The notes beneath the pieces were generated by a model. That model was not told the DNA's origin. It saw nothing but the letters and a program-made list of their open reading frames with translations, and ran no database searches. A DNA stretch of 64,000 nucleotides from assembly GCA_013146195.2 (NCBI GenBank), contig CM028382.1, positions 12,679,101 through 12,743,100 of the forward strand, read 5' to 3'. Source of the stretch: Codonopsis lanceolata. Its lineage: Eukaryota > Streptophyta > Magnoliopsida > Asterales > Campanulaceae. A program made the position numbers and the translations under genes. Shown piece by piece: positions 36,935-48,900 of the stretch (its first letter is position 1; every line of letters begins with the position of its first letter).

Positions 36935-39900
36935 AGTAATCATTTATATATATATCCTGGTTTTTTTTCTTCCCCTTTACTTCTACTAAGGCACTGATTG
37001 CCTTTTCTTTTTCCCCTCTCGCCTGCTGTTTCTTGTACGATGAACGTTTTTTGAGTTAATTTGCATGAAACATGGAATTTGTTGTATTGAACTCCCTTCC
37101 TCCCATTTAAATGTCCGTTTCTTGTGTTTGGGATGTTTATTACTCCCTTTGTTCCAAACAAAGTGTCCACTATACTATTTTGGAATGTTTCACGGAAAGA
37201 GGTCACTTTCAAAAATTATGTCTACAATCTCTATTAACATTTCAACTTTTCCCTTCACATTTAATATTAACATATTAATTATGCTCAAACTTTTTTTTTG
37301 TAATTTTGATCAACTCTAATGCTAGTTATATATCACTTAAAAATTAGACATTTCAAACATGGACTATTTGGGTGGAACGAATTGAGTATTTGTTATCTAA
37401 GCTTAAGATTGCAGCTTCGCCTAATATTATAATAATATCCACATACTCTAGAGAGCTTCTTACCGTAATTACTTTCAAGGGCAATAATTTATGCTTTAAT
37501 ATGCTCTAGGGTGTTCCATTGCAAGGGGGAAACGTGCAATTTTTCACATTATATATATATATATATATATATATGAGGTCTAAAGACCTTGCAACATATA
37601 TACATATATGTGTGTGTGCGACTCAAGACAAAGACCTTGAGGTGCTTAGTTCAAATCCCCATACCAAAGGGGCTAAACTTACCATATATATAATGTGAGG
37701 TCTAAAGACCTTGCGGCATATATACATATATGTGTGTGTGTGTGTGCGACTCAAGACAAAGAACTTGAGGTCTTTAGTTCAAATCCCCATACCAAAGGGG
37801 CTAAACTTACCTAAGTGTGACCCCTTGTTGGTATGAGGATTGGAACCAAGGACCTCAAGATCTTTGCCTGAGTGCCCTATATATATATATATATATATAT
37901 ATATGGGAGTTTTCGATGGTTACTTTCTCTCACTAACCATTGATGGTTACTATTTATATTATCGATTGGATCAGGGATGAATGGTGAGATTTATTGATTA
38001 GTTGCATAATGCAGCTAATAACTTGGATTCTTTTTAGGTGAATTAATTGCATTATCCAACTAATCAATGAATCTCCGCCTTCTATTTTGAATCCAATTGA
38101 TGATATATTAGTAACTAAATAGTTAGCGAGAGAAAGTAACCTTTGAAACCTTCCCTATATATATATATATATATATATATGACTTACCTATAAAAAAATA
38201 ATACACCTTCTGTTAATTGGTGCTATATGTGCATAGGTGATGGGGAATGTGTTAATCACCTTTTGGTGCATTGTCCAGTAGTTAGAGAGGTTTAGAGAAG
38301 TCTGGGCTTTCATGCTGAACCTTTTCAGAGTTTCTTGGGTTATGCCTAACTCGTTAAAGGAGCTTCTTATCTGCTGGTCTCTTTATAAAGGAGGAGATCT
38401 ATGGTATGGAATGTGACTCAGTTGGTAGTCGGTTGCTTGCTGGACCGTGAGGAATCGAAGGGCCTTTGAGAACGAAGAGTCAAGTGTGGAAAGATTAAAG
38501 GAGCTGGTCTTGCCAACTCTATTTTTTGGGTGCTCGGAGTCGGACACGATTACGGATAACTCCATTGTGCAAATAGGATGCGTCAGTGCGTCACCCGTTT
38601 TGACGCTTTGATTTATATACTTTTTATTAATTATCAAAACAAAATAAAATAATACTCCTTTTGTTCCTAAATAATTGTCTTGCTTTTTTTTCCGTTTCAA
38701 AGTAAATGTCTTGTTTATAAACCTTCCTTCTAAGGAAAACGGAAAACTCTTTTATGACTTTACCCTTACTTTCAGCTTAATTATGATCACATGTATAAGG
38801 GCTTTAAAGGAAGCTATATATTATAAGGGCTTTAAAGGAAGCTACCTATTATACTACTCCCTCCGTCCCAAAATTAATGTCCTCTTTGCTATAGTTTCCT
38901 TTAAAGCCCAAGTGGATGTGACCCATAATTAAAGTAGGATGAAAAAAAGTAAGGGTAAAGTGGTAAAAGTGTTGTCCTAAAAAGGAAAGTTTCAAACAAG
39001 AAAATTATTTTGGGACTGATGAGAAAAGAAAGCAGGATAATAATTTTGGCAAGACAATAATAATTTTCCTGCTTTGTACAATCTCGCTGTGGATAAAAAT
39101 TGTTATGTTAGTTCGGTGCTCCAAATAGACGATGGAAGAGTGGATTGGAACCCCTTGCTTCGTTGTTTCGTAGGGATCTTCAAGGTTGGGAGACGAGGAT
39201 TTGTGTTAATTTCTTGATTACGTTATATTCGCATCACATAAAACATCCCCCTTTTCCGTAAGTTTTCTACTGTAAGAATCGCCTCATGGCAAGCTTCCCA
39301 AGTAAAAAAAGTAGGAGCAATACTTCTATATAAGATTTGGTGGACCATTTGGAATGAAAGGAATAGAAGAATCTTCGATAATATTGAGGTTTCGTTGGAT
39401 CAATTGAGAGAGTGTCTTCTGCGTACTTTGCTTATTTGGTGTTCGGCGACAGATCAATCTCTCGGTCATTCTTTTGTGGATATTGTGAATAGCTTTAGTA
39501 TCGAGTAGTCTGTATACTCCTAGTGTACAAAGGACGCGTCACCTGATTTGACGCTTATTTTTATACATATTTTACCTATAAAAAAAGAATTTTGGGATGG
39601 AGGGTGTATTATTTATTATATAATCGATTAGTTTTTCTTAATTTGTGTGCCCAATCAAATAAGATGATTATTTTGGAACGGAGCGAGTAATATATATTGT
39701 GTGTATATATGTATATATACACTCACACACACATAAACATACAGATGTCTTCTTAGGTGGGAGAGATGGTAAGGGCACTCAGGCAAAGACCTTGGTTCCA
39801 TTGCTACATGTGTTTTTTGAACAGTGAAACTATTCAAATTTTTTACAAAAGAAGCAGGCTGTCTTAAATTTGCCGAAAAAGTATGCGCCTCCGAGGAGCA

Positions 39901-42900
39901 TCAGTTAAATAAAAAACGAAGCAAATAATCCTTCATAGCAGCTATGGACTCCTTGTTTTCAAATGCTCTTCGATTTCTCATTATGTTTTTTGTTAGTGCA
40001 GATGACATAGCCTGTTCGGGAGTTTCTGTCCCATCTTTGGATGCTTCTTTTGTGGGAAGAGTTAAAATCTGTAAATTAGAGATGGAAGTTTCGTTGGTGT
40101 ATAGGGAGGATTTTAATGCATCTCGATTACAAATTGTTTTGCGTTTGTATTCTCTCGCCATGATGGAGTTTAATGATTTTATTAACAACGTGGCCTCGAT
40201 GGATTTGACTTTAGTAGGGGGCCCTTTTACGTGCTTTAGAAGTGGAGATTGACATCAATGTTTTAGGATTGATAGGTTTCTTTGTTCTTGAGATTGGGAA
40301 GAGTATTATAGTGGTACTTGTTAGATTCGCCTTTTGACAGTGATCTTCGACCACACCCCTTTACTGTGAGAAAGTGAGGGACTAAACAATGAGAAATCTT
40401 CGTTCAAGTTTTAGAATATGTGGCTCGTGGAACCCGGTTTTCTAGAGTGGATAAAATCCAAGTGGAATTTCTATGTGGTGGTTGGGAATCTGTATTTTAG
40501 GCTTGTAAAGGATCTGGAAATGCTCAAGGAGGATCCTTCATAAATTTCGGATGAGGGAGATTTTGGAAATGGTGAACTAGTCAGGTTTTGGTAGGGTAAG
40601 TGGTCCCGTGAAGCAGAATTGCGGAGAGTGTTCCCCAATTTATTTAACACTCTTGGCAATTAGGCACACTCACTTGAATACTTCGTTTAGAAAATCTCCC
40701 CAAGACTGAGAGCTAGAGGCCATTGAACCTTTTTGAAAAAGTTGTATGCCGAAGCAGGTCTGAAATTAAAGGGATCGAGTCTTATGGGATGGAGCAAAGC
40801 GTACTTAATTCTCGGAGAAATCGTATATTTTTGGTATTGATGTGTAGTAGTAGGAGTTCCATTAGTTGGAAAGTTTTGTGGAAAACGAAGGCTTCTAGTG
40901 GAGTGTCTTTTTTGGTTTGGGAGGTTACGAACAGAGCTATCCTCAGTTCCTCACAGGAGACAATTTGCGGGCAAGGAAGGTGATCTATGTTAATTGGTGT
41001 TTATGTGTAAAGGTGATGGGAAAAGTGTCAATCATTTGTTGGTGCATTGTCTCGTAGCATGAATGCTATGGAATTTCTTGCTCATTGTATTTGATGTTTC
41101 TCGGGTCATGCCAAGATCCATTGAGCTCTGCCTTGGTTGGACTTTGTATAAGCGCTGAAAGAGGAATGTTTTATGTGGTATTGCCCTTCGGCAGTTTGTG
41201 GGATTATTTGGAAGGAAAGGAATGGTAGGGTCTTTGAGAATGAGGAGATAGACATTACTAGATTGAAAGAGGTTGTTTATCAGACTTTGCGATTTTGGTG
41301 CCGTGCACAGAGGTGTCTTCGAGTACAGTGGATTCTTTTGTAGAGATTGTGGACAGTGTTACTGTTTTTAGTCACTTTTCTGGAGTAAACTCTCTTGATA
41401 CAAAGGGCGCATCACCTGTTTTGATTCTTTGCTTATATATTGTACCTTATCAACATTTTTTGGGGGTTTTGACACTAGCTGCATCCTTTTGTGTTACCAC
41501 AATAGATTTGTTGATTTATCTTTTGGCAAGATAAAGTATGTCATTTTTTTTATAAGAACTGTTAAGCTTGATATACATTGTTGGGCTTTTATCTATCTGG
41601 TGAAGCTCATAGATGAGTTTGTTACTTAACTTGTTATGAGAGCTCTGGTTTGGCAAGGTCATGGGCTCGAGTCGTCTCGCTTGCATTTGTTATCCGAACA
41701 TATTGTGAGTGCAGGTTGTCAGTTTGTTTGGTTTGAGATGTCCATGTTGAGGCATGTTTGTGTATCTATCCATGTGTGGACGGGTCACATGTGACGAGAA
41801 GTGTTAAGCTTGACATACATTGTTGGCCCTTATCTAACAGCTTAAGCTTTAAGATGACTTGGTTACTCTACAAGAACATTATAATGTTCATTGGATTTCA
41901 TAATTATTTTGTACTATTTCTATTAATTAGCACTAGTAGCTTTGATTTATAGAATTTACATTATGTATAACTTCTGTTCCCAAATGCAGGTACTCACTTT
42001 TCTGGGTCGTTGTTTTGGGTGGGAAATTTTCATTTGCCTATTTTCTACAGGTAACATATTCACTTTTTCATTTGATATTTTTTAATTCGCTTATATGTTA
42101 ATTCTGATGTTCTCCTTGCAACTTTTTTTTGTGCAGATAAGGCCCTTGGTGAGACCGACACAGGTTATAGTTGACATGAAAACTTTGAATTATTCTTGGC
42201 ATGATTTTGTATCAAAAAGTGAGTTACCATTACAATTATGGAATTTATCTTTCAGAGATACATAGCATTCTATATGGATGTTGTTCCACTTTTCTTCCTA
42301 TTTGTGTTTCTGTTGAAGTGTCACATATTACTGAGTACAATGTTGATATCCTCTACAGGGTTGTCATAGTTTCTGATTACATAGGTGTTGGGAGGCGTTC
42401 TGTTGATTTTTGTCTGTTTTTCTCGTTTTTACTATGTCTCCCATGCATCACATTTGTATATTCTTAATTCAATCAGTGAGTTCTTTTAAGTTTTTCAATC
42501 TGAAAGGAACTTGCCAGCCATCTCTTTGGTTCTGTTGTTGTGTTCCTGTACAATGTACTTAGCAAGTTATATACTCAAGTTGTGGGTCAGAGGGAGGATA
42601 GGGTGGTGTGGGCGGGTTCCAAGAGTAAGGCTTTTTCTGTTAGATCCTATCATCAAATTCTATCTAACAGAGGGAGGATTGTGTTCCCTTGGAAAAGTAT
42701 GGGGAAAGTGAAAGCTCCGAGTAGAGTGTTGTTTTTCGCGTGGGAAGCTGCTAGAGAAGCCATTCTTACAGGAGATAATTTGCGGAGTCGTCAACTGATA
42801 TATGTTTATTGGTGTTTCATGTGCAAAGGGTGTGATGAAAGCGTGAACCACTTGTTGCTCCATTGTCCGATAGTGACTATGCTTGGGAATTGTTTAGTCT

Positions 42901-45900
42901 TTTTTCTATTGCTTGGGTGATGCCGAGATCGGTGAAAGAACTCCTTTTGAGTTGGTCGTTGTATAAGAGGAAGAGGAGAAGGAATAGCATTTGGCATGCA
43001 GTCCGGCTGGGTATTTGGTGGACTATATGGAGGGAAAGGAATAGAAGGCTGTTTGAGAATGAGGAGAGGATGGCGGACAAGTTGAAGGATGAGCTGCTTC
43101 ATATTTTGTTTTTTTGGTGTGCTGAGAATACTAATACTTCCCACAATCATAATTATTCTTTTGTCGATTTTGGTAATAGCTTTTTCTATAGATTAGTCCT
43201 TTTGTGTATACTTTAGTGTACAAGGACGCGTCACTTGGTTTGACGCTTTGGTATATAATATTTTACTTATAAAAAAGAAGTATATAGCAGATGACACCTT
43301 CTTTTCGCAGATGACACCTTAGTTTTTTGTGATGCAGATAAGACTCAATTGGGGTATCTTCGATTGGTATTATTATTCTTTCAAGCAGTTTCAGGCCTTC
43401 GCATCAACATCTCTAAGAGTGAAATTATTCCAGTAGGGGCAGTGGAAAATGTTGGGGATCTAGCTGCATTCTTTGGGTGTAAATCTGCTTTTCTTCCCGC
43501 CTATTACCTTGGTCTTCCCATAAGTGCACAGTCAAAGAGCAGGGCGTTGTGGAACCCGGTGGTCGTGCGTTTCGAGCAGAGATTGGCAGGGTGGAAGCGT
43601 CAACTTCTTTCCAAGGGGGGGAGATTAGTCTTAATCAAGAACACTCTTGCTAATTTACCGACCTATTTTTTATCGCTCTTTGTGATTCCGGTCTCAATAA
43701 GGCAAAGATTAGAAAAGTTGGAAAGAGATTTTTTGTGGAAAGGGCAGACAGATGGGCACAAGTTTCATTTAGTGAAGTGGGAAAAGGTGTGTTATAGGGT
43801 CCAAGAGGGGGGTCTGAATATTAGAAGACTAAAATTATTTAATGAGGCTTTATTGGGAAAATGGTTGTGGAGGTATCTCACAGATAAGGAGGCATTTTGG
43901 AGACAAGTGGTGGTTTGCAAGTATGGAGAAGGGGCTCATTGTTGGTTCCCTAATGAGGTCAATTATCCTTATGGTGTGGGAGTCTGGCGTGGAATAAGGA
44001 AAGGGTGGAACTATTTTGAAAGATTCATTGATTTTGAGGTTGGTAATGGGGCCTCGGTAAGATTTTGGGAAGATAGGTGGTGTGGGGATACGTGTTTGAA
44101 GGAAGCGTTCCAGATCTTATTCGAACTCTCCTTGAATAAGGGTTGTAGAGTTAGTTCTATCTTATCTTCGGTAGAGGGCAAATCTATCTGGAATCCCACT
44201 TTCAGAAGGAATTTTTAGGACTGGGAAATTGAGTCTGTTGTGCAGTTTTTGGGGAGGCTTCAAGAGCAGAATATAGACAGGTTGGAGGACAAGGTGGTTT
44301 GGAAAGGTAAAGGGGGCCCTCTTTTTTCTGTTAACTCGTATTACCTCAAGCTTCTCAACTGTGGTAGAACTTCATTCCCGTGGAGAGCGGTCTGGAAATC
44401 CCATGCCCCTAAGAGAGTGGCTTTTTTTATGTGGGAAGCGACTCTCGAAGCTATCCTAACCGGGGACAATTTGCGGAAACGTAACATGATTCTTGTCAAT
44501 AGGTGTTATTTGTGCAAGGATAGTGAGGAGAGTGTTAATCATTTGCTTCTGCATTGTCAAGTGGCTTTAGAGCTTTGGAATTTTGTGTTGGGAATGTTCA
44601 GAATGTCTTGGGTCATGTCGAGATCGATGATTGATCATGTCAGAAGCTGGTATGCGGGGGACAGCTCTTTTGGGAGTGTGTTGGATTCTTTGGAAGGAAA
44701 GAAATCATAGGGCTTTCGAGAATGTGGAAATGTCAGTCCCGGAATTGAAGAATTTGTTGATTCGCACTCTTCATTTTTGGTGTTTCGAGACTGATCACTC
44801 TCTTTCTAGGTCCAACACTGATTTTGTAGATCTTGTAAATATCATAGACATTGGTTAAGGTTTGGATTGGTATACTTCTAGTGTACAAAGGACGCATCAC
44901 CTCTTTTGATGCTTTTTATATATTATTTACTTATCAAAAAAAAAAGTTTGTCTAACGATCTTTTTAATATGTCGGTATGTAATTCTTTGTTTCTTACTTT
45001 TGGATATGTCTCAGTCAACTTGTTCTGGCCGGTTGCTTTCTATAGTCTAGAAGCTGTTGAGCTTGTGGGAAGTTGGGCGGGAAGTGATATATACCATAGC
45101 ATGATATTCCAAGATTGATTTTTCTGCATAACTTTTTCTCATCATACCACTGTTGGAAAGAACAAATTTCTAGTTCTAGTACATTACATAGAATTAGTTA
45201 TAGTTATGTTTACTCATGGTCTGCATGTCATTTGGGATTTCATTTAATCCACTGCCTTTGTCTCTGTTTGTTATGATTGAATGATTATCTTGATGTATCA
45301 ATGGTGCTGTCATATTTTTGAGTGCATTATGGGACAAGCACTATTTTCGTATTCATGTATTGTAATTTGGTATCTTTTTGTATCTTGACAATCCCCATAT
45401 CAAGGGGCCATACTTACCTATCAAAATAAAAAAGAGGTTATGTTTCTAAAAATTTCCTAATATTTAGGTTCACAATTCTTCTTGCAGATAACCATAATGC
45501 TTTGACCGTTGCTAGCTTGTGGGCACCAGTGTTTGCTGTAAGTAGATGCGCATGCTGACTAGTATTCCTGTGTGTGTTTTAAGTTATAAAATTACTCCCA
45601 ATTCATTCCCCAATATATTCTTCTTTTCCAGTTTGTTTTAACATGGGGTTGACGGAAAGCAACTGTGTGGATGTTTACCGACGGAATACCAATATGGATG
45701 ATTAGTGTTTAAATTTAGAATCTAGTGGTGTTAATGCCTTGAAAATGAGGTTGCATCTTCCATCGCCACATTCTTTCTAATTAATTGCAAAATAAATGTA
45801 TCATCATCCATTGATTTATCTCTTTAATGTGAATGTAGAGCAGTAAACTATAAAATGATATGCATGTAGTTATTAGTACATTTTTTTTTCGTGGTTATAT

Positions 45901-48900
45901 GGATGTGTCCGACTATAGGTGGCCCACTCCTTGTGATTTTAAGAGGGCAAAGAACCAGTAGTTGTGCTTTTGAAGTACAAAGTATCTGACTCAGACATAT
46001 TTGAGTTTTGTAGCATATATAATTGCTTTCTATTTTCCTGTAAGAAGTTTTGGCCCTTAAAGTTTTATTGGGGCTATTCATTTTCTACTTTGTACTTGCA
46101 GAATTCAGCAAGTGATTATGTAAGATCTTACCTCATTTGTGTATTTTCTTTTTCTGCCAAAGAGTGGGATGTAGCACATGTGAACAGCCATGCCTTTGTC
46201 AATCATGTGGTGGCTACTTCGACCTGCCTAGAGGCTAGAGCAGTAGGAAGGCATGCCTAGTCTTTCAGAGGGGTGGATGTATGAGCTCAAGAAGTTGAGT
46301 AGATTACACTAATAAACAAAGAGAAAAAACGAACAAGTCAAAAACCAAGAGTCACTGATAAGAGGAAGCCATTTCTCTCCAAATTAGAGTAAGCTACCTT
46401 CTGAAGGTGGCTACAACAGAAGAAAGATTGAATAAATACTTTAGACTGCTTGCTTGGTATTGTTGTTTTGATAAAAACTGCAGTTAGTTTATGGTTAAAG
46501 GACCTAAAAGTTTGTTTTTCTCTTTGTTTAATAATTTGAGTGTGAAGCTTATTTTTTAGAAAATTAAAAGTTTTCCATAATTGGGTACCGAGTACAACTA
46601 TGTTGATTTTGGATCCATTGCAAAGAACTGTACGCTCGTAGCTATACATAATTGTTGATTTATTGTTGTTCGAATAGTAATTTCTCCTATTAGATTGATT
46701 ATTGTAAGCTTTTGGTAGTCTCATTATTGTTTGGGATTTTTGTGATGGACATCGTTACCTATTAACATCAACTTATTTTTCAATATTTTTCTTCCCTTCT
46801 GGTTACAGATATATCTCTTAGATATCCACATCTTTTACACTATTATATCCGCTGTCGTGGGCTTCTTACTTGGCGCAAGAGACCGCCTTGGGGAAGTAAG
46901 TTGTCTCAGTTGATTCTTCTGGTCTCATGGATTTTATGAAGACACACCTGTTTACTTGCTTAAAATAATGTCATACTTCTGAAGCTTAGTTTTGTGCAAA
47001 AAAGAAAGAAAAAGGCTGTGCTTAAGAGTTGTTGGCAAAATTTATTGTATGCTCAGTATTGTTAAATTCTTGTGTAATTTGGCTTTAGTAATTGTATTGT
47101 ACTTCATGACCTTCAGATTAGATCTTTGGATGCTGTCCACAAACTCTTCGAGAGTTTCCCTGAGGCTTTTATGGATACTCTCCATGTTCCTCTTGCAAAC
47201 AGGTGCTCTTTCTTTTTATTACCTAGTAATTAAATTTAAGCCTCTTTTGTTCAGTTCCTTTATGCTTTGTCAGTCCTGGGCATTTTCTGTCGAATGAACC
47301 TGAGTTCAAGGTTTATTTTGCAGGGCTTCCCTTCGGTCATCTGGGCAGGTGGGTTAATATCATTTCATGTTTTGAACGCTTTAGAATATGCTGCAGTAAC
47401 TTCGTCTGTATATTCAAGATTTACATATTTCGTCTGTCCACCGTCTGGGCACTTGGTTTAGCATACATATTTAGTAGTATGCCTATACGGTTTTTACTCA
47501 ACTTGTTACTTTGCTATAAAAGGTTCTGGAGAAAAAAAAGTCTGACGCTGCTCGATTTTCTCCTTTCTGGAATGAGATCATCAAGAATCTGCGAGAAGAA
47601 GATTATATTGATAACTTGTGAGTGTTCCCTCAGTTGTGACCCTTGGGGTTCAATTCTGAACCCTTTGGTGTTTGCACAGATATTTCTCCCCCGCATTTTT
47701 GTGTTATATCTTTTTCTTCTCTTGCTTGCAGGGAAATGGAATTGCTTCTTATGCCTAATAATTCTGGGAGTCTTGCCTTGGTTCAGTGGCCTCTATTTCT
47801 CCTCGCCAGCAAGGTTTCGAGTCACTTTTTCCACATTTCTCTGCTTCCTTTTCCTGTCAGTGCTGACCTTTTCCTTCTTCTTAACAGTTTTCTTGCTAAT
47901 CTTCTTTACTTGTACATGTTTAGATATTTCTTGCAAAAGACATGGCGGCAGAGAGTAGGGACTCGCAAGAGGAGTTGTGGGATAGGATTTCAAGGGATGA
48001 CTACATGAAGTATGCAGTTGAAGAGTGCTATTACTCTATTAAGTTCATTCTGACATCTATTTTGGATGAAGAAGGGAGGATGTGGTGAGTTTAGATGTAT
48101 GGATTATCCAAATTATTGGTTCTGCAACCAGGTGATCTGGTTTCTTAAGCATAGAGATTTTGGCTTTCCTTATCATTTGTATTTGACCTGCAGGGTTGAA
48201 AGGATATATGAAGACATTCAAGGAAGTATTTCCAAAAGGAGTATCCATCTTGACTTTAAGCTGAATAATCTGTCACTGATCATTCAAAAAGTTACTGCAC
48301 TTATGGGAGTACTGGTTCGTTTCTATTCATAGATCAGAGATATCTGAAAATATGCAGTACTTACTGAAAGTGCTGATTGCCTGATTTATTATATATTCTT
48401 CTTTCTTCACATGATTTTAATTTATTATTTCTTTTCCCTGTTCTCGTTTCGTTGTCACCACTGTCCCAAGGAAGGAGTCCTATTATGAAAGCCAGACGTT
48501 CTAATAATGCAAGGGCACTTGGGCAAAGACGTGGAGGTCCTTGGTTCCGATCCCCATACCATCAAGGGGCTACACTTAACTATAAAAAAAGACATTTCCT
48601 TTTATTTCGTTTATGTACATATATATTAGTTTGACAAGTAAGAACAATGCCATGATTTTGAAAGGAAAGAAAAAGTTTGGAAAAACAATGATATAGCTAA
48701 AATTTGACAGCTCATTGCAGCCTTGATTTCATTTACTTGGGGGGATAAAAGACTACTGGACAGTGGGAGAGTGTTTTGATTGGCCTGCACTTGCTAATTT
48801 TCTAGTGGAAGAGAAAGTCCAGGGGTTTGGTTCTTTGATTCTTTGTAGTCTCTTGGAATGGCCGGTACAAAATAGATTCTAAAATGCTTAAACAAGAGTT

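Noticed and set aside
36701..36997. Overlapping ORFs encoding long Ile-Tyr runs
   Set aside because: They are translations of an AT microsatellite and have no other content.
45964..46260. A 98-codon + strand ORF in intron 16
   Set aside because: No family resemblance and no splice-compatible link to the callose synthase frame.
46338..46724. A 128-codon minus-strand ORF in intron 16
   Set aside because: Low-complexity composition, no motif, and AT-rich context typical of chance ORFs.
47479..48008. Long + strand ORFs across exons 20-22
   Set aside because: They are out-of-frame or intron read-through versions of the callose synthase exons.
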